From: Klebsiella electrica
Lineage (GTDB): Bacteria; Pseudomonadota; Gammaproteobacteria; Enterobacterales; Enterobacteriaceae
Direction of reading: 5' to 3'
Assembly (NCBI RefSeq): GCF_006711645.1
Contig: NZ_CP041247.1
Location: 1,860,001 to 1,924,000 of the forward strand
DNA length: 64,000 bases
Positions 10,332 to 18,032 of this stretch are shown here, in pieces. The notes beneath the pieces are model-generated. The model did no database searches. It saw only the letters and a program-made list of their open reading frames with translations, and had not been told where the DNA came from. The position numbers were made by a program, and so were the translations under genes. How positions within the stretch are numbered: position 1 is the first letter of the stretch; the number at the start of each line of letters is the position of its first letter.

Positions 10332-10407
10332 TGGCTCCTCTGACTGGACTCGAACCAGTGACATACGGATTAACAGTCCGCCGTTCTACCGACTGAACTA
10401 CAGAGGA
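10332..10407 (-). tRNA. tRNA-Asn (GUU)
   Basis: This is a 76-base tRNA with anticodon GTT (ACTGTTAATC loop region), T-arm GGTTCGAGTCC and an encoded CCA end. Its 3' end faces the yersiniabactin genes. The last 16-17 bases (CCAGTCAGAGGAGCCA) match the known attachment core of the high-pathogenicity island, so this is the insertion target. The sequence of the mature tRNA is identical to that at 32109-32184. Confidence 0.97.
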
Positions 10408-10531
10408 ATCGTGTGAACGGGGCGCATATTAACGGCGGCGCATGGCCTTGTCAAAGACAGAATCACCGGAATGTGTTTGATTGCTGACAATTTCAGCAGT
10501 GGGGGTGCGCTTGCGCGATTTTCCATCAATA

Positions 10532-10548
10532 CGCACCGTTATGGTGCG
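10532..10548. promoter_or_regulatory. NtrC binding site upstream of nac
   Basis: GCACC-GTTAT-GGTGC is a perfect NtrC-type inverted repeat (consensus TGCACC-N5-GGTGCA). It lies about 150 bases before the predicted sigma-54 start point, which is the spacing described for Klebsiella nac. Confidence 0.75.
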
Positions 10549-10664
10549 GGTATACCTCTAATGGGGCATAGCGTAATCCGCTTACCGGGCAAATAAATCC
10601 TCCATTGCTATCAGAATCGCTTATCACGCCGCCTGGCGCGGCCTTTGCACCGATGCGAAAAAAC

Positions 10665-10680
10665 TGGCAAGCAAATTGCA
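10665..10680 (+). promoter_or_regulatory. Sigma-54 promoter of nac
   Basis: TGGCAAGCAAATTGCA has the -24 GG and -12 GC separated by exactly ten bases, as sigma-54 holoenzyme needs. Transcription would start near 10692, about 45 bases before the nac ATG. Together with the upstream NtrC site this gives nitrogen-limitation control. Confidence 0.85.
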
Positions 10681-10736
10681 AAACCTCTGTAACTCAATAG
10701 CCAGCGTTGGTACTGGCTTTCCTTACAGGAGGCAAA

Positions 10737-11654
10737 ATGAACTTAAGACGACTGAAGTATTTTGTAAAAATCGTCGATATCGGCAGTCTGACCCAGGCTG
10801 CTGAAGTCTTGCACATCGCACAACCGGCGCTGAGCCAGCAGGTGGCGACCCTGGAAGGCGAACTGGACCAGCAGCTGCTGATTCGGACAAAGCGCGGCGT
10901 GACGCCGACCGAAGCCGGGAAGATACTCTATACCCATGCGCGCACCATCCTGCGCCAGTGCGAGCAGGCGCAGCTGGCGGTAAATAACGTGGGTCATACG
11001 CTCAGCGGCCAGGTCTCGATTGGCCTTGCGCCGGGGACCGCGGCTTCTGCCATTACCATGCCGCTGCTGCAGACGGTCCGCAATGAGCTGCCTGAAGTGA
11101 TGGTCTACCTGCAGGAAAGTAGCGGAACAGTCCTTAACGATAAACTGCTCAGCGGCCAGCTGGATATGGCCGTGCTTTACGAGCGCTCGCCGGTCGCTGG
11201 TATCATCAGCCAGCCTCTGCTGAAAGAAGATCTTTATCTGGTCGGAACCCGCGATTGCCCAGGCCAGAGCGTCGATCTGACCGCGGTGGCGGAGATGAAC
11301 CTGTTCCTGCCGCGTGATTACAGCGCAGTCCGTGCGCGCGTGACGGAAGCCTTCACGCTGCGTCGTTTGTCGGCGAAGATTATCGGCGAAATCGAATCCA
11401 TTACGACGCTAACTGCGGCGATCGCCAGCGGAATGGGCGTCACCGTACTGCCAGAATCCGCCGCGCGTTCGCTGTGTGGGGCGGCCAACGGCTGGATGGC
11501 GCGGATCAGTACGCCTTCGATGAGCCTGTCCTTATCTCTGAACATGTCGGCGAAAGGCAGCCTGTCGCCGCAGGCGCAGGCGGTGAAAGAGATTTTACTT
11601 TCGCTGGTGAGTCGTCCATCGCTGGAAAATCGTGAATTGTTGCTGGTGAGTTAA
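10737..11654 (+). CDS. nac: Nitrogen assimilation control regulator Nac
   Basis: Nac is a LysR-type regulator made under nitrogen limitation. It links NtrC and sigma-54 to sigma-70 operons such as hut, put and ure, and represses gdhA and its own gene. The product has 305 residues, starting at MNLRRLKYFV after an AGGAGGC ribosome site. The N-terminal helix-turn-helix (about residues 18-37, TQAAEVLHIAQPALSQQVAT) and the effector domain look almost identical to Klebsiella aerogenes Nac as recalled. The sigma-54 promoter and NtrC site upstream support the call. The gene is followed by cbl, as in Klebsiella and E. coli. Confidence 0.97.
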   Translation: MNLRRLKYFVKIVDIGSLTQAAEVLHIAQPALSQQVATLEGELDQQLLIRTKRGVTPTEAGKILYTHARTILRQCEQAQLAVNNVGHTLSGQVSIGLAPGTAASAITMPLLQTVRNELPEVMVYLQESSGTVLNDKLLSGQLDMAVLYERSPVAGIISQPLLKEDLYLVGTRDCPGQSVDLTAVAEMNLFLPRDYSAVRARVTEAFTLRRLSAKIIGEIESITTLTAAIASGMGVTVLPESAARSLCGAANGWMARISTPSMSLSLSLNMSAKGSLSPQAQAVKEILLSLVSRPSLENRELLLVS

Positions 11655-11760
11655 TCTATATTCCTGAAAGGAATAAGTTGCTGGTTTTTATTATTTGTTA
11701 GTAAGGACAACAGACTTTAACAATAGTGCATATGTTATGTCTGATAGCCCGGAGGAAAGG

Positions 11761-12711
11761 GTGAATTTCCAGCAACTAAAAATTATTCGTGAGGCGGCCC
11801 GTCAGGATTACAACCTGACGGAAGTCGCAAATATGCTTTACACATCGCAATCGGGCGTGAGTCGTCATATTCGTGAACTGGAAGAAGAGCTGGGGATCGA
11901 GATCTTCATCCGCCGCGGTAAGCGTCTGCTGGGGATGACGGAGCCGGGAAAAGCGCTCTTATCCATTGCGGAACGTATCCTCAATGAAGCCAGCAATGTC
12001 CGCCGTCTGGCCGACTTGTTTACCAACGATGCGTCCGGCGTGCTCACGATTGCGACGACCCATACCCAGGCGCGCTATAGTCTGCCGCCGGTAATCAAAG
12101 CTTTCCGCGAGCTCTTTTCCGATGTGCGTCTGGAACTGATTCAGGGAACCCCCCAGGAGATTGAAGCGCTGTTGCATAACGGTGGCGCGGATATCGGTAT
12201 CGCCAGTGAACGCCTGAGTAACGATCCGACGCTGGTGGCCTTTCCCTGGTTCCGCTGGCATCACAGCCTGCTGGTGCCGAAAGACCACCCGCTGGTACAA
12301 ACTACCCCTTTAACTCTGGAAGCCATTTCTCGCTGGCCATTGATTACCTATCGACAGGGCATCACCGGACGCTCGCGTATTGATGAAGCCTTTAATCGTA
12401 AAGGGCTGATGCCGGATATTGTCCTTAGCGCACAGGACTCCGATGTCATTAAAACCTATGTTGAGCTCGGGCTTGGCGTCGGGCTGGTGGCGGAGCAATC
12501 GGGCGATGCCCGGGAATCAGACACCTTTACCCGCCTCGAAACCCGGCACCTTTTCGATGCCAATACCGTCTGGTTAGGGCTAAAACGCGGGCAGTTGCAA
12601 CGCAATTATGTCTGGCGGTTTATCGAGTTGTGCAATGCCGGACTGTCGCTGGATGAGATTAAACGCCAGGCCATGGAACCGGAAGAAGTGGCGATTGATT
12701 ATCAGATCTAA
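11761..12711 (+). CDS. cbl: LysR-type sulfur regulator Cbl
   Basis: Cbl is a CysB-like activator of genes for using sulfonates and other organic sulfur sources (ssu and tau operons), acting with adenosine phosphosulfate as anti-inducer. Starting at GTG 11761 (VNFQQLKIIR) it has 316 residues, the E. coli length. The sequence GGAGGAAAG just before this codon is the ribosome site, so the 22 in-frame codons upstream are probably untranslated. The N-terminal helix-turn-helix includes TEVANMLYTSQSGVSRHIRE. Its position directly after nac is conserved, and in E. coli cbl can be co-transcribed with nac. Confidence 0.95.
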   Translation: MNFQQLKIIREAARQDYNLTEVANMLYTSQSGVSRHIRELEEELGIEIFIRRGKRLLGMTEPGKALLSIAERILNEASNVRRLADLFTNDASGVLTIATTHTQARYSLPPVIKAFRELFSDVRLELIQGTPQEIEALLHNGGADIGIASERLSNDPTLVAFPWFRWHHSLLVPKDHPLVQTTPLTLEAISRWPLITYRQGITGRSRIDEAFNRKGLMPDIVLSAQDSDVIKTYVELGLGVGLVAEQSGDARESDTFTRLETRHLFDANTVWLGLKRGQLQRNYVWRFIELCNAGLSLDEIKRQAMEPEEVAIDYQI

Positions 12712-12817
12712 CACATTATCGCGGTGGCGAATAAAGGAACTGCGCTCCGCTGCCACGAGACGGTGAGAAAAACGCTATAATGCACTCACGATTGTCGCGA
12801 CTGAGGAAGGGAAATAA

Positions 12818-13762
12818 ATGGTGCGGCGTGTGAAATGGTTGTGCTCTCTTTTCATTATTCTCTCAAGCCAGAGTGCGCTGGCTGTCAGTTATCCGCTGCC
12901 GCCGGAAGGAAGCCGCCTGGTGGGAAGCCCGCAGCTGATTACCGTACCGCATAACAATACGCAACCGCTGGAGACCTTTGCGGCGCAATACGGGCAGGGG
13001 CTGAGCAACATGCTGGAAGCGAACCCCGGCGTTGACGTCTTTCTTCCGAGGTCGGGCAGCACGCTGGTTATCCCGCAGCAGCTGATTTTGCCTGCCACGG
13101 TTCGCGAAGGCATTGTGGTCAACGTGGCGGAAATGCGCCTCTATTACTACCCGCCGGAAGGCAATAGCGTTGAAGTTTTGCCGATTGGCATCGGCCAGGC
13201 GGGGCGTGAAACGCCGCGCAACTGGGTCACGGCCGTAGAACGTAAGCAGGAAGCGCCGACCTGGACGCCAACGGCCAATACGCGGCGTGAATATGCCCGC
13301 AGAGGCGAGAGTCTGCCGGCGTTCGTTCCGGCCGGGCCGGATAATCCGATGGGACTGTACGCGATTTATATCGGCAGGCTGTACGCGATTCATGGCACCA
13401 ATGCCAATTTTGGTATCGGGCTGCGCGTCAGTCAGGGGTGCATTCGCTTGCGTAATGACGATATCAAATATCTGTTCGACAATGTCCCGGTTGGCACCCG
13501 CGTGCAGATTATCGATCAGCCGGTGAAGTTTACCGAAGAGCCGGACGGTAGCCGCTGGGTTGAAGTGCATGAGCCGCTGTCGCGTAACCGTGCAGAATAC
13601 GAATCTGACAGAAAAGTACCGTTACCCATAACCACCGGCATGCAGGAGTTTGTAAAAGGAACAGGCGTCAATGTGCTTCGGGCGGAACAGGCCCTTGAAC
13701 GACGCTCCGGAATGCCGGTCAATATCAGCGAGGCCGGAACGCCAGGCCATATCGGCAGCTAG
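12818..13762 (+). CDS. ldtA: L,D-transpeptidase LdtA (ErfK)
   Basis: LdtA attaches Braun lipoprotein to meso-diaminopimelate of peptidoglycan in the periplasm. The 314-residue product has a signal peptide ending near SSQSALA, a LysM-like segment (about residues 40-90), and a YkuD catalytic domain. The catalytic motif HGTN...[11 protein letters not shown] carries the active-site Cys near residue 208. A GAGGAAGGGAAA ribosome site precedes ATG 12818. The position after cbl matches the E. coli order. Confidence 0.94.
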   Translation: MVRRVKWLCSLFIILSSQSALAVSYPLPPEGSRLVGSPQLITVPHNNTQPLETFAAQYGQGLSNMLEANPGVDVFLPRSGSTLVIPQQLILPATVREGIVVNVAEMRLYYYPPEGNSVEVLPIGIGQAGRETPRNWVTAVERKQEAPTWTPTANTRREYARRGESLPAFVPAGPDNPMGLYAIYIGRLYAIHGTNANFGIGLRVSQGCIRLRNDDIKYLFDNVPVGTRVQIIDQPVKFTEEPDGSRWVEVHEPLSRNRAEYESDRKVPLPITTGMQEFVKGTGVNVLRAEQALERRSGMPVNISEAGTPGHIGS

Positions 13763-13810
13763 CGTCGCGCGGCTGTCACCCATTGAGGTGAGATCAAAGC
13801 AGAAGAGCAA

Positions 13811-13860
13811 GAAGCCCGCTTAAGTTTCCTTAAGTGGGCTTCTTAAACAGGGTTCCTCTG
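13811..13860. repeat. Decayed tRNA-Asn locus (terminator plus 3' scrap)
   Basis: AAGCCCGCTTAAG / CTTAAGTGGGCTTCTTAAA copies the tRNA-Asn terminator at 10293 with one change in the stem. It is followed by GGTTCCTCTG, which matches the 3' end of tRNA-Asn (GGCTCCTCTG) with one change. The next bases no longer form a tRNA. This appears to be a former asn tRNA gene, and it marks the left edge of the accessory island. Confidence 0.6.
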
Positions 13861-13862
13861 TC

Positions 13863-14684
13863 CGGTATCGTCTCTGCCGCTAACGGGCTGAACGGTGAGC
13901 GAAACGAAAATCGGCAGCAAAACCCATCGCAGTAAAAATACAAGCAAAACCTGACTTCGCCAGCATACCCTTTCAAAGCAGGGAATATTCTTATTTCGCC
14001 GGGAGGAATCATGATGGCAGACGCCTTATACCCCGATTTTTTTCAGGAATGGGGAGGCGCTTTCGTGTGAGAGCGACGGGCGGTGCTTTCAGGAAAGATA
14101 AAAAATCCTGATTGGTTTGTTTTGTTCTGTAATGGCCAGATCATTGATCTGGATCAATACATGTAAAAGTAAGCATGAAAATCAATCACCTTAATGATGA
14201 TTATTTATAAAATTATCTTAATGAAATCTGAATTAATAATTCTATTAATTGCTATATGAAATATAACAACAATAACTATATTTTTGATGATTTGTTTTAC
14301 CTATCAAATATCGAGTATCCGTCGGTTAAAAACAGTTAGTCCGCCTGTTGATGGTGTGATTATACTGAGATTGTTTTAATATTTATTAAACGAAATATCT
14401 GTTGTGTCTTTTTATTTGCCAAATAACAGATGAAGTGTAATTGCGTATTGCACTGTGATTTTTTGCTTGTCAGATGACAGCGCAGGGTAAATACATAGCA
14501 ATTTGTATTAATGATAACTGTATTAGTGTTAGTGGTATTGTTTTCATCTGTTCGTCGTGAGTCATGTTGTATCAGGATGTCCTGTAATCCGTTATCTGAA
14601 CAATAAAATAATCTCTGACGGGATTGTTGTACGTAACGGATTATTGCAATTCCTGAATTTTACCCGGAGCTTTGACGTAAACGT
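13863..14684. other. AT-rich gene-free leader before the membrane regulator
   Basis: No convincing gene is seen in these 820 bases. The last 580 bases are strongly AT-rich, with several runs of A and T, unlike the flanking backbone. They hold the FNR-type site at 14144-14157. Such stretches are typical H-NS targets in acquired islands; that is inference. Confidence 0.6.
14144..14157. promoter_or_regulatory. Perfect FNR-type site
   Basis: TTGAT-CTGG-ATCAA is an exact match to the FNR consensus (TTGAT-N4-ATCAA). It overlaps a second palindrome, CCAGATCATTGATCTGG at 14136-14152. If class II activation applied, transcription would start near 14190, leaving a leader of about 490 bases before the regulator gene at 14685. 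Occupancy is untested. Confidence 0.5.
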
Positions 14685-15566
14685 ATGCATAACCGTTACA
14701 TAATAAATGGAACCGTTGAGTTTCATCCGGCAACCAGTACGTTGCGCGATCTTAATAATCATGACAATGTTATTATCTTAAATTCACCGGCCAGTCGGTG
14801 TTTATTGCTGCTTATTGAACGGATTGGCAGTATCGTCACCCAGCAAGAGTTTCTGGATATTGTCTGGACAAAATGTGGTATGCAGGTATCCACTAATACA
14901 TTTTATCAAAATATTTCTATTCTGCGTAAAGGCCTTAAAAAAACGGGCCTTGATGAAGAGCTGGTTGTGACGATTTCGCGAGTGGGGTTAACACTGGCCA
15001 GCGGTGTATATATTAAAAAATTAACCTCTGAACAGCAGGTTGAAACCAGCCCTATGCCTTCTCACAGTCTCTCTTTTGCTGAGACTCAGTTGGAGAAGAA
15101 ACTTAAAACGCAACCTCCGCCGTCATCTGAGGATGATGTCGACGCGCTGATAACCCATAAAGAAGAGGTACTCCTCCCGGAACGCCAGGACACAGAGAGA
15201 AAAACAGAATGTCGTCGCCGGTTGCCAGGCATAATAGTTGGCGCACTGCTGTCGATTATTCTTCTTCTGGCAGGATATATCGCGGTGAGTCGTTATGCTG
15301 AAGGGCAAAACCAGTACTTTTCTCACTACGATTTCCTGAGAACCATCGAGGGTTGTCACATCTATCTCTCGGACGGCATCACCACTGATAAAGAGCGTTC
15401 TACCGCTCTCAGAAGAGCCAGCCAGTTCCTGGATAACTGCACAAATTATCCATGGGTATATGTTACCCGTTTTCCTATGCTGCCGAGAACCTCCGTTATT
15501 CGCTGTGACAGGCAGATGAACGAACCGAACAGCTGTATTTCTGATTATTTTTTTGAGGTCCAGTAA
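14685..15566 (+). CDS. ToxR/MarT/CadC-type transmembrane transcription regulator
   Basis: The 293-residue product has an N-terminal winged helix (about residues 10-105, OmpR/ToxR type, with the QEFLDIVWTKCGMQVSTNTF region). A low-complexity linker follows, then one membrane helix (about residues 182-203, LPGIIVGALLSIILLLAGYI) and a periplasmic domain of about 85 residues with four cysteines. It should bind DNA while anchored in the inner membrane, like ToxR, PsaE or MarT. The next gene starts one base after its stop codon and resembles the small partner proteins of such regulators. It probably controls the adjacent fimbrial or microcin genes, but no target is shown. It is not CadC itself, since the periplasmic part is far too short. 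Confidence 0.8.
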   Translation: MHNRYIINGTVEFHPATSTLRDLNNHDNVIILNSPASRCLLLLIERIGSIVTQQEFLDIVWTKCGMQVSTNTFYQNISILRKGLKKTGLDEELVVTISRVGLTLASGVYIKKLTSEQQVETSPMPSHSLSFAETQLEKKLKTQPPPSSEDDVDALITHKEEVLLPERQDTERKTECRRRLPGIIVGALLSIILLLAGYIAVSRYAEGQNQYFSHYDFLRTIEGCHIYLSDGITTDKERSTALRRASQFLDNCTNYPWVYVTRFPMLPRTSVIRCDRQMNEPNSCISDYFFEVQ

Positions 15567-16040
15567 GTGAGAACCAGCCGTATATTGAAGGTACTGCTGC
15601 CGGTATTAGCGATAGCGACTGCCGCGGTGTCTATTTATTCATTATGGAATAAAAATCGACTCGACGAATTTTCCTGTGTTGCCAGCTTTTCTCAGCATTA
15701 TGAGAATGAAAATATTGATGTTTCCCTGCGCTTTATGTTTAACGGCAAGGCTGGGGTGGTGAGTATTAATGGCCGTGCACAATCTGATGCGAAGAAGGTT
15801 TTTAACCGGAAGATATCGTTTTCCATGCGCAGACATCAGTACATCTATTATCTGACATCAGAGAAGAATCTTAAGTTTCCGGATGATAATGTGGATGATG
15901 GCTGGTTGAGTCAGTACGAGCCTGATTTTTTCGTTTACCCGGATAAGAGCCTTCATATTCGGATAAACCAACAAAAAAGTGGCAACTATCTCTTTATGAT
16001 CTCAGTGCTTCCTACCTACATCTGTAATATCGCTGACTAA
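15567..16040 (+). CDS. FidL/PsaF/ToxS-like partner of the membrane regulator
   Basis: The 157-residue product has a short basic N-terminus, one membrane helix (about residues 8-27, VLLPVLAIATAAVSIYSLW) and a periplasmic domain with two cysteines (FSCVAS and TYICNI). It begins with GTG directly after the TAA of the regulator gene, with GAGG inside the end of that gene as ribosome site, so the two are translationally linked. Size, layout and position match FidL next to MarT in Salmonella, PsaF next to PsaE, and ToxS next to ToxR. The likely role is to stabilise or sense for the regulator. The sequence relation is judged by eye. Confidence 0.65.
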   Translation: MRTSRILKVLLPVLAIATAAVSIYSLWNKNRLDEFSCVASFSQHYENENIDVSLRFMFNGKAGVVSINGRAQSDAKKVFNRKISFSMRRHQYIYYLTSEKNLKFPDDNVDDGWLSQYEPDFFVYPDKSLHIRINQQKSGNYLFMISVLPTYICNIAD

Positions 16041-16101
16041 TCATGCGTTTCAGAAAAGAAAAAGGTGCAGAATGATCTGCACCTTGTGGTTAATCGGCAA
16101 A

Positions 16102-16425
16102 TCAGGCAGCCCGCATGAAATCCCCGTTGCTGACGTTGTTAGCAAACTGGAGCACGGTAGAAGTCACGGCATTCGGGTCATCCCAGCCCACCACGGCGCC
16201 ACCGATGGCACCAGCTACGACGCCAATCAGGCCGCCGCCAATCATGCCTACCAGCTGGCCGATGGAGCCAACGCCGAGGAGACCGCCGCCGTCACCGCCG
16301 TGCATGCCGCCAATGATCGCACCAGCGCATCCTGCTGCGGTGGCACCCAGAATAGCGCTGGTCAGAGAGCTAAAAAGACCTGCCCCGGAGACAGCATCAA
16401 TTTCCATTACATTTAATTCGCGCAT
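16102..16425 (-). CDS. Class II microcin-like precursor with glycine-zipper core
   Basis: The 107-residue product starts with MRELNVMEIDAVSGAG, a leader of the double-glycine type seen in microcins V, L and E492. Cleavage after SGA would leave about 92 residues. The core is very rich in Gly and Ala with repeated GxxxG spacing (for example AGAIIGG, GMIGGGLIG, GAIGGAVVG), which suggests membrane-inserting helices. It has one Cys and a polar tail (about the last 28 residues, from WDDPN). There is no Ser-rich tail, so it is not a siderophore microcin of the E492 type. A good AAGGAAG ribosome site precedes ATG 16425. It is the last gene of a minus-strand row that also encodes a complete set of type I export proteins. 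Confidence 0.8.
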   Translation of the reverse strand: MRELNVMEIDAVSGAGLFSSLTSAILGATAAGCAGAIIGGMHGGDGGGLLGVGSIGQLVGMIGGGLIGVVAGAIGGAVVGWDDPNAVTSTVLQFANNVSNGDFMRAA

Positions 16426-16458
16426 TTGGTTCTTCCTTTAGTTAACTATAAAGCGTCG

Positions 16459-16629
16459 TTACAGAAATATCCCGGCATTCATTTTTGCCGTCATTTCTGA
16501 TGTATTGATTATGCCCATGGCATATATGTAAATAAATAGAATTACTTCTATTTTACCTTTCCTGGTTACCGGTTTTTGTAATTTTAAAATCGTTGCGGCT
16601 AATGTAAGAGCGGCAACGGGTGAGATCAT
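16459..16629 (-). CDS. Small membrane protein, candidate microcin immunity protein
   Basis: This 56-codon frame starts with ATG 16629, which overlaps the TGA of the DUF1795 gene as ATGA, a sign of translational coupling. It ends 33 bases before the microcin start. The product has two hydrophobic stretches (about residues 4-15, PVAALTLAATIL, and 29-41, VILFIYIYAMGII), separated by a basic loop KLQKPVTRKGK. Small membrane proteins with two or three helices encoded beside the toxin are the usual immunity proteins of class II microcins. I recognise no homologue. No clear ribosome site other than the coupling is seen. A chance frame remains possible. Confidence 0.5.
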   Translation of the reverse strand: MISPVAALTLAATILKLQKPVTRKGKIEVILFIYIYAMGIINTSEMTAKMNAGIFL

Positions 16630-17041
16630 GTATTTAAAATGAATCGTTTCACACAGCGTTGAAGTCGGCCAATTTCATTTTCCATGCTCTCTTTATCCGG
16701 ATATACGCTGGTAAAATTGATAATATCCTGTCCGGCGATGCAGGATGCGAAGGTAACCTGCCAGACACGTTGCCCGCTAGCGGATACGAAGGTAAAGACA
16801 ACTTCTATTGTTTCACCAAATGCATCGTCGCCTTGCCACTTATCCATTTTCACAAAATTAAATTGCTTAAATATTTTTTGCGCGTTGTCTAACTGTAAAG
16901 ACATCTGTTCCGCAAAAGACCAGCCGGGCATCATGCGGTCGCGATTGATGGTGATTTGCTGGCCATGGCGGAAGGAGATGATATTAACCGCCTGGTTTCT
17001 AATCTCTTCTTCAAAATCTACGGTTCCTTCAAGGCATACTA

Positions 17042-17957
17042 GGCTGTGTCCCTTAATCGTCTGAGCTATAGTAACCATCTGTTTCTACAACATATTGAAC
17101 TATGGCCCGCTACGACCTTCCCGATGAAGCATGGGATATCATCCAGCCTTTACTGCCCGCTCAACCTGCAACACCACGGGCCGGACGCCCATGGGCGGAG
17201 CATCGTATGATCATCAATGGCATGTTCTGGGTGTTGTGCTCTGGTGCCCCATGGCGTGATTTACCTGAACGATACGGCCCATGGAAAACCGTATATAACC
17301 GCTTTAACCGGTGGTCTAAGTCGGGTGTGATTAATATTATTTTCAACAGGTTGCTTTCTTCTCTTGATGCTCACGGCCTCGTTGACTGGTCAGCTACTGC
17401 GCTGGATGGCAGCAATATCCGGGCACTCAGGTGCGCCGCCGGCGCGCAAAAAAACATCCCGATATCGCCGGAGATCATGGGCTGGGTCGCTCTCGCGGTG
17501 GTTTTGGCACCAAAATCCATATGGCGACGGATGCAGGCGGTCTCCCGTTAAATATCGTGCTGAGTCCCGGACAGGCTCACGAAAGCCAGTTCGCATTACG
17601 CCTTCTGGACGGAATTGGTGTTCAGCGCCAGAACGGCAGCATGAAACGTCGTGGTTATGCGGTGCTGGCTGACAAAGCCTACTCAGGACATGCGCTTCGC
17701 AATGAGCTGAAACGAAAAGGGATAAAAGTGGTTATCCCGCGGAAATCTAATGAAAAAATGGCAGCAGATGGTCGTTCACAGCTTGATCGTGATGCTTATC
17801 GTAATCGCAACGTTGTTGAGCGGTGTTTTGGCTGTCTGAAAGAATACCGTCGCATTGCCACGCGTTACGACAAAACGGCGAGGAATTATCTGGCGATGGT
17901 GAAACTGGGTTGCATTAGACTGTTTTACAAAAAATTATGCAATTAAAGGACACAGCC
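17042..17957 (+). mobile_element. IS5-family element (IS427-type), copy 1
   Basis: This 916-base element has terminal inverted repeats GGCTGTGTCCCTTAAT / ATTAAAGGACACAGCC and a TA duplication on both sides, as expected for the IS427 group. It holds one transposase in two overlapping frames. It sits in codon 5 of the DUF1795 gene. Copy 2 at 51331-52246 has identical translated frames and the same orientation. Confidence 0.9.
17102..17946 (+). CDS. IS427-type transposase made by frameshifting
   Basis: The transposase is encoded in two frames: the first is open from 17102 to 17551 (MARYDLPDEAWDII) and the second ends at 17946. They overlap near an A7 run at about 17447-17454, where a -1 slip would join them into a product of about 280 residues. 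The first DDE aspartate lies in ALDGSN, the second in LADKAYSG and the glutamate in NVVERCFGCLK. Frameshifting at such a run is normal for this group, so the element may be active. Confidence 0.85.
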
Positions 17958-18032
17958 TAAATGGTTGCTCATACTGTCTCCTGAATGTAAGACGATGGAG
18001 TGGCGAAGGGGGGGGAGAGACCCCATTTTTAA

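Larger units (their letters stand above)
16626..17972 (-). pseudogene. DUF1795/DcrB-like (EagR-type) gene interrupted by an IS
   Basis: Joining the flanks of the IS at 17042-17957 across one TA restores a frame starting MSNHLVCLEG at 17972 and running to 16626, about 142 residues. The fold-family features of DUF1795/DcrB-like proteins can be recognised (FEEEIRNQAVNI, INRDRMMPGWSFAEQ, RVWQVTFASCIAGQDIINFT). In type VI secretion such proteins (EagR) act as chaperones for glycine-zipper membrane segments of effectors. Here the gene lies between a type I exporter and a glycine-zipper microcin. The IS removes only the first five codons, and an ATG inside the IS (17078) opens a 150-codon in-frame version, so a product may still be made. 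Confidence 0.7.

Noticed and set aside
12863..13570. Long minus-strand open frame opposite ldtA
   Set aside because: It is a shadow of ldtA, with no ribosome site and no recognisable domain.
14685..15566. CadC, the lysine decarboxylase regulator
   Set aside because: The periplasmic domain is about 85 residues with four Cys, far smaller than that of CadC, and cadBA is absent.
16102..16425. Siderophore microcin (E492/H47 type)
   Set aside because: The precursor lacks the Ser-rich C-terminal tail, and no glucosyltransferase or linkage genes are near.
16072..16441. Plus-strand open frames opposite the microcin gene
   Set aside because: They are Pro/Thr-rich shadows of the Gly/Ala-rich precursor; the minus strand has the leader motif and ribosome site.
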